A stretch of DNA of 64,000 bases from contig NZ_CP146093.1 in assembly GCF_037023145.1 (NCBI RefSeq), positions 1-64,000 of the forward strand, written 5' to 3'. Both the position numbers and the translations under genes were made by a program. Positions 29,676 through 38,339 of this stretch are shown piece by piece. The first letter of the stretch is position 1. Every line of letters starts with the position of its first letter. The notes under the pieces were generated by a model. The model was given only the letters and a program-made list of their open reading frames with translations, was not told where the DNA came from and searched no databases. This DNA is from Ralstonia sp. RRA. GTDB lineage: Bacteria > Pseudomonadota > Gammaproteobacteria > Burkholderiales > Burkholderiaceae.

Positions 29676-30158
29676 TCAAGGTTCACTTCCGCCGATGTGC
29701 GGAGGCGAGACCGAAATCCGATATTCGATGTCATTCGTTCGGTCAACAAGTTTCACCAGTACGCGGAAATACACGCGCCCACTCAGCACCGAGGTGAACA
29801 CCTGGCCGTAGGAAACCTGGCCGTTGATAACCATGGGCGTCAGATACTTCGGCGGCGAATCAACGATCCCGACTTCCTTGAGTTGCGCACGCACCACGGC
29901 ATCTGTGATACGGGAGCCGTCGGCACGAAACAACGCCACTAGCAAGTGGTGAGGGCGGCCGCCTCCCGGTGAAGGTGCGCCATGCGACTCCTCCAAGTCG
30001 AGCCTTTCCGAGGCGATGGCGGCGGGAATCAACCCCCAGTAGAGGACGACGCCCTCACGTTCGAGCCGCGCTTGCGCGAGCGTTTCCACCGACGGCAGCG
30101 CCAAGACACAAATCACCGCAGCGTAGGGAACAAATGAGCGCAGAGACAACATATTCAC
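29676..30158 (-). CDS. Secreted protein of unknown function
   Basis: 160 aa with GGAGGTGAAT before ATG 30158 and a signal peptide (FVPYAAVICVLALPSVETLA). The mature part contains REGVVLYWGLIPAAIAS and HHLLVALFRADG, then a beta-rich stretch. No firm family, although the layout resembles small periplasmic beta-sandwich proteins. It lies 45 bp after the TPM-domain gene and is probably the last member of the lemA operon. Confidence 0.65.
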   Translation of the reverse strand: MNMLSLRSFVPYAAVICVLALPSVETLAQARLEREGVVLYWGLIPAAIASERLDLEESHGAPSPGGGRPHHLLVALFRADGSRITDAVVRAQLKEVGIVDSPPKYLTPMVINGQVSYGQVFTSVLSGRVYFRVLVKLVDRTNDIEYRISVSPPHIGGSEP

Positions 30159-30203
30159 CTCCTACCGCGACTTCGCAAATATCAAACAGAGATTTCTGCG
30201 TCT

Positions 30204-30704
30204 TCACAGGATGACCGGCTTGCCGGGCAACCTCTGCTCGCGCCGGTCGCGCGCCGGGAAATGCTGCGTCAGGCGCAGCGTGATGGATCGTATCCCGTCG
30301 ATCACACCGCGCTCATATTCGGCGCGCCGACACGCGGCTTCCATCTGGCTGCAGATCGCCTGCCATCCTTGAGCACCAACCCGCGCGTGAATGCCACGGT
30401 CGGCAACGATCTCGACACTGCGGTCCGCCAGCAATAGATAAATCAGGACGCCGTTGTTCTGCTCTGTGTCCCACACACGCAGTTGCGAAAAGACTTCAAG
30501 AGCCCGTTCCCGCGCCGTCACCCCCTTCCATAGCGCAGAGAAGCTCAACGCGCCTTCCACGGCAAAGCACAGATGCCCGACATGGGACGACTCGCTTTGA
30601 GCGATCGCTTGCCCGATGGCCCGCATCGCCTTGCGCGGGAACGCTCGCCTGACGCGCCAGTGCGTCGTCAGTAGATGGGAAAGAATTCGCTTGATGTTTT
30701 CCAT
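30204..30704 (-). CDS. TPM-domain protein, soluble (YgcG-related)
   Basis: 166 aa from ATG 30704, which overlaps the stop of the preceding gene (TGATG); an ATG two codons earlier at 30710 is also possible. It carries a TPM (DUF477) domain with IAQSESSHVGHLCFAVEGAL and NNGVLIYLLLADRSVEIVADRGIH. Unlike its upstream partner it has no signal peptide or membrane tail. LemA-TPM-TPM gene trios are common in proteobacteria; the biochemical role is not settled. Confidence 0.85.
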   Translation of the reverse strand: MENIKRILSHLLTTHWRVRRAFPRKAMRAIGQAIAQSESSHVGHLCFAVEGALSFSALWKGVTARERALEVFSQLRVWDTEQNNGVLIYLLLADRSVEIVADRGIHARVGAQGWQAICSQMEAACRRAEYERGVIDGIRSITLRLTQHFPARDRREQRLPGKPVIL

Positions 30705-31585
30705 CACCATTTTCCCGAGGCACCACCACCACCGAAACCACCGCCGCCTCCACCGAAACCGCCGCTGCCACCGCCGAAACCGCCGCTGCCACCGCCGAAT
30801 CCCCCGCGGCCCGAGCGTGAGCCTGTAGACCAAGAGCCTCCGTGCCCAACCATGCCCGGACCCAATAGCGTATAGATGAGCGCGATCACTCCCGCCGTAA
30901 ACGCGACAAAAATGGCGCCCGAAAGCAACCAAGCGACTAGGGCGACGGCGCCGCCCGCTGCAACCGCCCCCGGAAAACGGCCAAGGAAGTCTCGCAGCGC
31001 GCCGCCAAACACCAACGTCAACACCAGAATGACAGGCATATAGGACCGAACGGATACGCCTCCGTCGCGCGTCGACCGTGAGGGGGGCGGCAGTGCTTCA
31101 CCCTCAATCACGGCTTGCATACTCTGAACACCGTCTTTCACGCCGCCATAAAAATCGCCAGTCTTGAACCGCGGCGAGATGACTTCGCTAATGATGCGCT
31201 TGCTTGTCGCATCGGTTAGGACACCTTCCAACCCGTACCCGACTTCAATGCGAAGTGTGCGGTCGTCTTTAGCGATGATCAGCAGTGCGCCGTCGTCGAC
31301 GCGCTTTCGCCCCAACTTCCATTGCTCGACCACGCGCAGCGAATACTGTTCGATGGCTTCGGGCAGTGTGCTGGGCACGATCAGTACAGCGATCTGCACG
31401 CCCTTTTTGTTTTCGAAGGCTTGCAGCGTCTGTTCTAGCTCTGCTAGTTGCCCAGGCGTGAGTGTGCCGGTCTGGTCAGTCACCCGCGCCGTCAAGGGTG
31501 GCACGGCAACTTCGGCAACCGCCCCAAAAGAGACGAGCGCAGCCGCTGCCACAAGCAAGCCACGCGCGATTTTGAGGAGGTTCAC
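30704..31585 (-). CDS. TPM-domain membrane protein with Gly-rich tail (YgcG family)
   Basis: 293 aa: a signal peptide (LLVAAAALVSFGAVAE), TPM domain (about 30-165; DDGALLIIAKDDRTLRIEVGYGLEG), two or three membrane helices, and a C-terminal low-complexity run of GGFGGGSG units (about 258-288). The coding repeat also shows as a direct repeat in DNA near 30730-30800. Its start overlaps the lemA stop (ATGA, 31582-31585), so the two are coupled. Confidence 0.9.
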   Translation of the reverse strand: MNLLKIARGLLVAAAALVSFGAVAEVAVPPLTARVTDQTGTLTPGQLAELEQTLQAFENKKGVQIAVLIVPSTLPEAIEQYSLRVVEQWKLGRKRVDDGALLIIAKDDRTLRIEVGYGLEGVLTDATSKRIISEVISPRFKTGDFYGGVKDGVQSMQAVIEGEALPPPSRSTRDGGVSVRSYMPVILVLTLVFGGALRDFLGRFPGAVAAGGAVALVAWLLSGAIFVAFTAGVIALIYTLLGPGMVGHGGSWSTGSRSGRGGFGGGSGGFGGGSGGFGGGGGGFGGGGASGKW

Positions 31586-32205
31586 TTGGAGCTCCCCGGC
31601 GCACTGGCGGACGGCGAACCGAATTCCACCTGGGGCGGCTTGGCAATGGCCGTCTCGTTGGCAACGGTGAAATTGGGCTTCTCCTGATAGCCGAAGGCCT
31701 TCGCGGTCAGATTCGATGGAAATGAGCGCACGGTCACGTTGTAGCTCTGTACCGATTGGATGTACCGATTTCGTGCAATGGTGATCCGGTTCTCGGTCCC
31801 CTCAAGCTGTGCTTGCAGATCGCGAAACCCAGCATCTGCCTTCAACTGCGGGTAGTTCTCCGACACGGCAAGGAGTCGGGACAGCGATCCGGTCAACTGC
31901 TGCTGCGCCGACTGGAATCGGGCAAACGCCTGCGGATCATTGAGCAACGCAGGCGAGGCTTGGATGGCGCCGACACGCGCGCGAGCCTCAGTCACCTCCG
32001 TCAACACCTCTTTCTCATGACTTGCGTAACCCTTGACCGTGTTGACCAGGTTCGGTACCAGGTCGGCGCGCCGCTGGTATTGGTTCACGACTTCAGACCA
32101 GCCTGCCTTGACCTGTTCATCCTGCGCTTGAATGGTGTTATAGCCGCACCCCGAGAGGCTGATTGCCAAAATTACCGCAACAACGACTGACCATGCTGCT
32201 CGCAT
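31582..32205 (-). CDS. lemA: LemA family lipoprotein
   Basis: 207 aa with a lipobox (ISLSGCGYN) at about residue 18-20, then the LemA signature QVKAGWSEVVNQYQRRADLVPNLVNTVKGYA and long helices. It is likely anchored to a membrane through the lipidated Cys. It opens a four-gene leftward operon with the two TPM proteins and the secreted protein at 29676. An FNR-like site sits about 150 bp upstream. Confidence 0.93.
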   Translation of the reverse strand: MRAAWSVVVAVILAISLSGCGYNTIQAQDEQVKAGWSEVVNQYQRRADLVPNLVNTVKGYASHEKEVLTEVTEARARVGAIQASPALLNDPQAFARFQSAQQQLTGSLSRLLAVSENYPQLKADAGFRDLQAQLEGTENRITIARNRYIQSVQSYNVTVRSFPSNLTAKAFGYQEKPNFTVANETAIAKPPQVEFGSPSASAPGSSK

Positions 32206-32347
32206 CAGACACCTCCATTTTCGAGATTCTTAGCCCCGGAGGCATGGGAACACCGCGCATGGGCCAACCATGCCGTTCCTGCCACACAAGAGCCCATGCC
32301 GCTCCGGGTGTCCTGTTTCCATGCTAGTCACTCGGGCGGCGAATTTG

Positions 32348-32361
32348 TTGATGTCGCTCAA
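32348..32361. promoter_or_regulatory. FNR/ANR-like box, one mismatch
   Basis: TTGATGTCGCTCAA departs from TTGAT-N4-RTCAA only at the first base of the second half-site. It lies in the 254-bp divergent interval between lemA and the methionine adenosyltransferase gene, so it could control either. Confidence 0.45.
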
Positions 32362-32459
32362 GGCCCACAATCGCGACCCCCGAGGGGACGGTCTTAATAC
32401 CAAACTGGACTGCCAGTGAATAGAATGACCCAATCGGATTTGGGCAGGAGCGTCTTATC

Positions 32460-33644
32460 ATGCGGACTGTCGGCGAAATTGCACTCTCCATCTCGACCAC
32501 GTCGACGCTGGAAGCCACACAAACCGAAATTGCCGAGCACAAGGGCTTCGGCCATCCGGACAGCCTGTGCGATGGCGCCGTCGAGGCGGCAGCCTGCGCC
32601 CTATCCCGAGCCTATCTGCAAGCATACGGAGCGATTCAGCACTTCAACCTGGATAAGGCGCTGTTAATCGGAGGCATCAGCCAGCCACGGTTCGGCGGCG
32701 GCAAAGTTCTGCGTCCCGCGCGGCTGATCGTCTGCGGCCCCGTGACCGAGTTGCCGTCGGCTTCGGCCACGTCACTCGTCGAGCAATCCATCCGCGAATA
32801 CCTGGTGGCAACCTTGGGAAAGGCAGGCAATGACATCGGCATCGAGCTTGTTTTGAGGCCTTCGGCGCCGAATCTTCAGCGTGTTATCCAGCAGGCGGCG
32901 CTTCCGCTGGCCAACGACACCTCCTTCGGCGTCGGGTACGCACCCCGCTCCCGACTCGAAGACACGGTCCTTTGCGCTGCGCGCGTCCTGCGCTCCAACG
33001 AATTTCGCAGCGCCTTTGATGCGGCTGGGGCGGATTTTAAGATCATGGGGCACCGGCTGGGCGCGCACTTCGGCCTTACCGTGGCGCTCGCACTCGTCGA
33101 CCGAGACGTGGGAAGTATTGAAGACTATTTCACACTCAAGGGCCGATTGGCAGCGTACCTGGCTGGGTGTCTGCCGACGGCGTGCCATATCGGGATCAAC
33201 ACCCTGGATGACCCAGCTACGCTTGACGAGAGCGGAATTTACCTGACCGTGACCGGGTTAAGTGCGGAGCACGGCGACGATGGCGAGGTCGGCCGCGGCA
33301 ATCGCGTCAACGGCTTGATCACGCCGTACCGCCCGATGTCATTGGAAGCGGCAGCGGGAAAGAATCCGGCCGCGCATGTCGGCAAGCTCTACAACGTGCT
33401 GGCACATCGATTGGCGGCGAGCATTCATGCCGACATCGAAGGCGTGGATGAAGTGACGGTCAGGCTGCTCTCGGCAATCGGCCACCCGGTCGACCAGCCT
33501 CAGTTGGTGGCGATCGACCTTGCAGCGGCGGGTGGGTTCTCCGCTGCGCGGCAGCGGCAAGTTCGCGAGCTGACCGCGCAGCATTTGGCGGCGCTTCCAG
33601 CGCTGATACGGGAGTTGGCCACGGGTGCCATCGCCGTCTTTTAG
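32460..33644 (+). CDS. Archaeal-type methionine adenosyltransferase
   Basis: 394 aa with AGGAG upstream of ATG 32460. Motifs EIAEHKGFGHPDSLCDGAVE, FNLDKALLIGG, LPLANDTSFGVGYAP and SAEHGDDGEVGRGNRVNGLI followed by TPYRPMSLEAAAGKNP match the archaeal AdoMet synthetase family, which is distinct from bacterial MetK. The enzyme makes S-adenosylmethionine from methionine and ATP. In this island it could support the SAM-using CFA synthase and ICMT-like protein. A normal MetK is presumably elsewhere. It is convergent with the ubiB-like gene. Confidence 0.93.
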   Translation: MRTVGEIALSISTTSTLEATQTEIAEHKGFGHPDSLCDGAVEAAACALSRAYLQAYGAIQHFNLDKALLIGGISQPRFGGGKVLRPARLIVCGPVTELPSASATSLVEQSIREYLVATLGKAGNDIGIELVLRPSAPNLQRVIQQAALPLANDTSFGVGYAPRSRLEDTVLCAARVLRSNEFRSAFDAAGADFKIMGHRLGAHFGLTVALALVDRDVGSIEDYFTLKGRLAAYLAGCLPTACHIGINTLDDPATLDESGIYLTVTGLSAEHGDDGEVGRGNRVNGLITPYRPMSLEAAAGKNPAAHVGKLYNVLAHRLAASIHADIEGVDEVTVRLLSAIGHPVDQPQLVAIDLAAAGGFSAARQRQVRELTAQHLAALPALIRELATGAIAVF

Positions 33645-33694
33645 CGGAGCGCTGCATCGTTGCTTTCGAGGCCCCATTGCTTGTAGCGGCGCCT

Positions 33695-35392
33695 CTAGAA
33701 CTTTCCTGATCGCAGGATCGCAACCGCCCAAGCGAGGCCCATCACGCTGGCGACGACGAAACCCAGAAGCCCCAGCACTGGAATGCCCGCATAGTGCGGA
33801 CCGCTGTGGAACGCCATGACGATTGAGGAGCCAATCACGACGCTCGCAATAATCAAGCTCAAGCTCAGCCGGTTGCTTGCACGGTCGATATGCGCTTCCA
33901 ATCCTTGCAACTGGTCGTGTTTGATATGCAGCGTCGCCTTACCGCTGCTGAGCGCCTCCACCGTGCGGTTCAGAATGTCGGGCAGCAAGGCGGCGGCGTG
34001 ATGCAGCGCGCGCAAGGTGCGGAATCCCCTGCTGAACTCGGTCTGTACATTCGCCCCCTGCAATAGTTTGCGGCCGAGCAAATGCGGCGCATATTCCCGC
34101 AAGGACGCGAGTGCGTTGAAGTCCGGGGCGAGCGTCAACGCTTGCGATTCGACCAGCATGAACGCTTTCGAGACCAGCAGAAACTGGCGCGGCAGTTTGA
34201 TCCGATGGCGCTGGCTGAGCAGCGCAAACTGGCGGACAATTTCGCCGAACGAATAGCCTTTCCCGGCGGCTTCGTAGTATGCGTCAAGTGCCTGCGAAGC
34301 ATCGCGGGTAAATGCCTCACGATCCACCCCCTCGGTCGCCACCCCCATCTCGAAATAGGCATCCACCATCCATGACACCTCGCCGGAACTGACGGCGAGA
34401 ATCAACTGGGCCAAGGCTTCCTGATCATAGGCGGACAGCCGTCCCATGATGCCAAAGTCATGAAAGCAAAGCCGGCCGTCCTCCAGCAAAAATACGTTGC
34501 CCGGATGCGGGTCGCCGTGAAAGAAGCCGTCCTCGAAGACCTGCTTCAAGAACGATGCCATCAGCGCCTGCGCCACGCGCCGTCGGCTCTCCTGTTCGGA
34601 CGACGGAATATGCGTAAGCTTCTTGCCGAAACTGCGCTCCATGGTCAAGACACGTCGGCTGGTCTGCTCCCAAAAGATGCGGGGCACGAAGACGTGCTTA
34701 TCATCCTGCAAATTCTCCCTCAGGAGATCGCCGTTGCGCGCCTCGACTTGATAGTCCAATTCTTCGTTGATGAGCCGGGCAAACTCTTCCACCAGATCGC
34801 CCGGGCCAAATCGGCGACTCTCCGGCACATACCGCTCCAGTTGACGGGCCAAGAAGCGCATGATCCTGACATCGGCATGAATGATGGGCTCGATGCCGGG
34901 GCGCTGCACCTTGACCACCACGCTGGTGCCGTCAATCAACTGCGCCGTATGGACCTGGCCGATCGACGCGGCAGCCAGGGGCGTCTCATCGAAACTGGTG
35001 AACAACGCGTGAACGGATTTGCCCAGTTCACGCTCGACAATCTCACGCGCCTGCTCGCCAGGGAAAACAGCGACATCATCCTGGAGCCGTTGCAGCTCCT
35101 CGATATAGACCTCCGGCAACATATCGCGCCGCAGGCTCAGAAGCTGGCCAAACTTGACGAACGCGGGCCCCAGCCCTTCGAGCGTAGCTCTCAGCCGCTT
35201 TGCATCCTGATCGGTCGCTTGCACCGCCTCAACTGAAGCTTCGAGTGCGTCACGGCCAATCCGTAGCCGCTCCACATAATGCGCCCACCCTGCCCCGGCC
35301 AATGCGCGCAGGATGTACAAGAGCCGTGGCAGTTCAGCGGGCACCCGCTCGCGCACCGCTGGTTCGGGATTCGCATGCGTTATGACGCCCAT
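33695..35392 (-). CDS. UbiB/ABC1-family atypical kinase
   Basis: 565 aa from ATG 35392, with GAGGAGAAGGAAC upstream. The KxGQ motif ([20 protein letters not shown]), [15 protein letters not shown] Ala-rich loop ([13 protein letters not shown]), VVVKVQRPG and HGDPHPGN with FHDFGIMG define the ABC1/UbiB fold, and two C-terminal helices anchor it in the membrane. Family members act as ATPases supporting ubiquinone or lipid metabolism. It is probably co-transcribed with the outer-membrane protein and permease genes upstream (96-bp gap). Confidence 0.92.
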   Translation of the reverse strand: MGVITHANPEPAVRERVPAELPRLLYILRALAGAGWAHYVERLRIGRDALEASVEAVQATDQDAKRLRATLEGLGPAFVKFGQLLSLRRDMLPEVYIEELQRLQDDVAVFPGEQAREIVERELGKSVHALFTSFDETPLAAASIGQVHTAQLIDGTSVVVKVQRPGIEPIIHADVRIMRFLARQLERYVPESRRFGPGDLVEEFARLINEELDYQVEARNGDLLRENLQDDKHVFVPRIFWEQTSRRVLTMERSFGKKLTHIPSSEQESRRRVAQALMASFLKQVFEDGFFHGDPHPGNVFLLEDGRLCFHDFGIMGRLSAYDQEALAQLILAVSSGEVSWMVDAYFEMGVATEGVDREAFTRDASQALDAYYEAAGKGYSFGEIVRQFALLSQRHRIKLPRQFLLVSKAFMLVESQALTLAPDFNALASLREYAPHLLGRKLLQGANVQTEFSRGFRTLRALHHAAALLPDILNRTVEALSSGKATLHIKHDQLQGLEAHIDRASNRLSLSLIIASVVIGSSIVMAFHSGPHYAGIPVLGLLGFVVASVMGLAWAVAILRSGKF

Positions 35393-35488
35393 GTTCCTTC
35401 TCCTCGTTGCCCACCTTCCCCATTGCCGCGCCATGCACGCATCCGAGCCCAGCTTTCCGGACGTCGACAGCCGGCAAGCACTATCGTT

Positions 35489-36634
35489 TTAGAAGAACCA
35501 CTGTATCTGCGTGTAGTAGATGTGATGGAAATGTCCAAACTCACTGCCACTGCTGCCCATAAAGAACTGGGCGCCGATCTGCCAGTCGAGATTCGTCTTG
35601 ATCGAATAGGTCAGCAGGGGCGAAACGAAACGGCTATGGTCGTCCAAATTGACCACCACATAGCCCTCCCACTTGAGCAGCGGCGTGATTTCGTAGCTCA
35701 TGTAGCCACCAGCATAGTGCTTGGCAACGCTGCGAATCTTGCCGGTCAACAGCGACGTGAAATCGTACGCGGCGGCATTGGTCGTGCCGGCGCCGTTGTA
35801 GTAGAGCTCGGCGCTAAGCGTGAGCGTGTTCGCAAACGCATAATCGAGCGCGAGAACGGCACGTTGATAGGTCGAGCCAGTCTTGGCACGCACTTGCGTG
35901 AACTCACCACGAATGCCCGCCGTGCCGATCTGCCCCGCGAGATCGAAGCCGGCGACCTGCTCATTGCCGAAGCGCCCGCCGACAATGGAATAGTCCACGC
36001 CATGCGTGTTGGCGTGCCAATTGAATGCCGCGCTGGAGTCCGCGCCACCGTGCCCCGGCGCGTACACAGCGCTGATGCGGGAGATGGGCCCCAGCTTGTG
36101 CTCGGCCAGCACCGCGTCGACACCCACGCGCTCCTCGCGCTCGATGGCAGTCGGGTTCAGGGGGTTCAGCAGGTCGAGCGGGCTCCAGAAACGGCCCGTT
36201 CCCCATGCGATGCGCTGCCGCCCGATGCGCACATCGGTGTCGCCCGATGACAGGGTGACGTTGCCGCGATACAGCCGGTGCTGGCCGTAGTACGAGCCGC
36301 CACGCAGGTAATTGCCGTCGAGATCCAGGTACTGATCCGGCGCGAGACTGCTCTGGCTTGCGAACTGTGCGGTGTGCAGGTAGCTGCCGAACAGCAATTC
36401 GTTGTCGTACTGCAGATCCACGGCGACGTGCTCGGAGAGCTTGCCCTGCAACTGCAGCCGCAGGCGATTGAGATCGAGCAGATAGCGTTGCCCGCCGGGC
36501 ACGATGGTTTCCGATTCCTCCAGCAAGCTCTTGTAGTAACCGGAAAATTTCAACCCGGACTGCGACGTCTCCTGCGCCGAGGCTCCGAAGGCCAGAGCCG
36601 CCAGAAGTCCGAACGGCACGGCTTGCTTAAACAT
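35489..36634 (-). CDS. Outer-membrane beta-barrel protein
   Basis: 381 aa from ATG 36634. It has a signal peptide (AVPFGLLAALAFGASA), then alternating strands such as LKFSGYYKSLLEESE, NRLRLQLQGKL and VRIGRQRIAWGTGRFWSP, and ends TQIQWFF with the terminal Phe of outer-membrane barrels. The start overlaps the permease stop by 8 bp, so the two form an operon and may belong to one envelope-spanning transport route. No substrate can be inferred. Confidence 0.82.
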   Translation of the reverse strand: MFKQAVPFGLLAALAFGASAQETSQSGLKFSGYYKSLLEESETIVPGGQRYLLDLNRLRLQLQGKLSEHVAVDLQYDNELLFGSYLHTAQFASQSSLAPDQYLDLDGNYLRGGSYYGQHRLYRGNVTLSSGDTDVRIGRQRIAWGTGRFWSPLDLLNPLNPTAIEREERVGVDAVLAEHKLGPISRISAVYAPGHGGADSSAAFNWHANTHGVDYSIVGGRFGNEQVAGFDLAGQIGTAGIRGEFTQVRAKTGSTYQRAVLALDYAFANTLTLSAELYYNGAGTTNAAAYDFTSLLTGKIRSVAKHYAGGYMSYEITPLLKWEGYVVVNLDDHSRFVSPLLTYSIKTNLDWQIGAQFFMGSSGSEFGHFHHIYYTQIQWFF

Positions 36635-38339
36635 GGCGTATCGCTTGCACTGGATCGAGCCGCGCCGCCTTGGCCGCGGGATAGAGCGAAACCAGCACGC
36701 CGGCAATCAACAGCGCAATACCCGGCGGGACCACCGTCGCACCGAAAATGCGCGGATAAACGATGCCGGTCAACCCGGGGATGGCGGAATATCCGGCGAA
36801 GAAGCTCGACAGGTCCATACCGGCATGCCCAAGATACAGCACCAGCGCAATGCCGGCGCCATACCCGACGGCAGACGCGATCAACAGCAAGGCGATGGAC
36901 TCATATACGACCATGCGCCTCAAGGCGGCGGGCGACGTGCCAAGCGCCAGCATCACGCCAAACTCGCGCGTGCGCTCGGTGACGGCCATGAACACGGTAT
37001 TGATGACCGACGTGGTAATCACCAGAAGCAGCACCGCCAGGATGATACTGCTCACCACGCGCAGGAGCCGGACCATGTCTTCGAGCTGCGGCAAGAGTTC
37101 CTGCCACGGTATCAGCGTCACGTCGGTGCCACCGATACGCGCGCGTAGCAGGGCAACGGCAGCGGACACGTGCGCGCGATCCTCCAGCCGGACATTGATG
37201 GTGGAAACGCGTGAACCGAGCGCAAGCAACGACTGCGCCGCTGGCAGCGTGACAAAAGCAAATGCGCCATCGAAACTGGCACTTTCCGTCGAGAAAATGC
37301 CCCCCACCCCGTAGGCTGCCGTGCCGAGCTCGCCGTTGGCGGCCTGGGCCATGACGACGATCTTCTCGCCCAGGCGGACACCGAGCTTGTCGGCGAGCCT
37401 GCGGCCAATCATGACTTCGCGATCGGCGCCAGGTATGAGCGCCCGTCCCTGGACAACCGTGCGGGAAATGAACGTGACCTTAGCCTCCGCCACCGGATCG
37501 ATGCCGATGAGCATGATGCCTTCGGATTTCGAGGCCGTGCTGGCCAACGCCTGGACCTGGGTGCGCGGCGCAGCCGCAATCACGCCAGGCGTGCCCCGGA
37601 CGGCTTGCAGCAGCGAGACGGCATCGTCGATGGCAAGCTCGGGGGCATAATCCTTGCGAAAGCCCTTGCGTTCGACCTGGATGTGCCCCGTCAGATAACG
37701 CGTGGAGTTCTCGATCGTCTGGTCGAAGAATCCGTCGAAAAACCCCAGGATGAAGACAAAGCCCACGATGCCGAAGGCAGCGCCTGCGGCCATGAGGGCC
37801 GTGCGGCGTGGATTGCGCAGCAGGTTGCGCAGTGCGAGCAGCACGAACACCGGCAAGCGGGAATCGCCCGTGTTTCGTGACGACACCCGCATGGCAGCGG
37901 GTAGCCCGCGAATCGCCTCGATGGGCCGCAACTGCACGGCCTTGGCAGCGGGATACAGTGCCGCCAGCCCGGCAATGACGAAGACCGCCACTGACAGCAC
38001 GACGCCACGCTCGGCGCTCACCACCGGATAGACGACGTCGGACAGCCCGGGCATCGTGCGCAGCCCGGCTTCAAAACCGTGCAGATGGATACCCGCGCGC
38101 GCGAAATACGCCGTCACTGTCCAGCCGACGGCGTTGCCGACGATCAGGCCAACGATGCCCAGAAGGATCGATTCATACAGGACCAGCCGAAGCACGCGCG
38201 TGCGGCTCATGCCGACGGCAAGCATGATGCCGAATTCGCGCGTGCGCTCCATCACGGACATCAGCACAGGATTCGCCACCGCGAAGACGACCACCACGAA
38301 GAACACCAACAGCACCACGTAGGTCGTGACCTCGTGAAA
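36627..38339 (-). pseudogene. FtsX/MacB-type ABC permease, N-terminus removed by IS1071
   Basis: The remaining frame of about 570 codons has two FtsX-type permease halves, each with the signature ERTREFG(I/V)MLA(V/L)G and ending in YPAAKA-x-(Q/R)L-x-P. The first half lacks its N-terminal helix and periplasmic domain. At 38339 the frame meets the IS1071 end, where a TGA lies a few codons upstream, so no native start remains; GTG 38318 is the first possible start. The ATP-binding partner, expected upstream, is missing from the window. Confidence 0.85.

Noticed and set aside
30675..30875. Proline-rich + strand frame (PPPPKPP repeats)
   Set aside because: Antisense of the Gly-rich tail of the TPM protein; the DNA repeat is explained by GGFGGGSG coding repeats.
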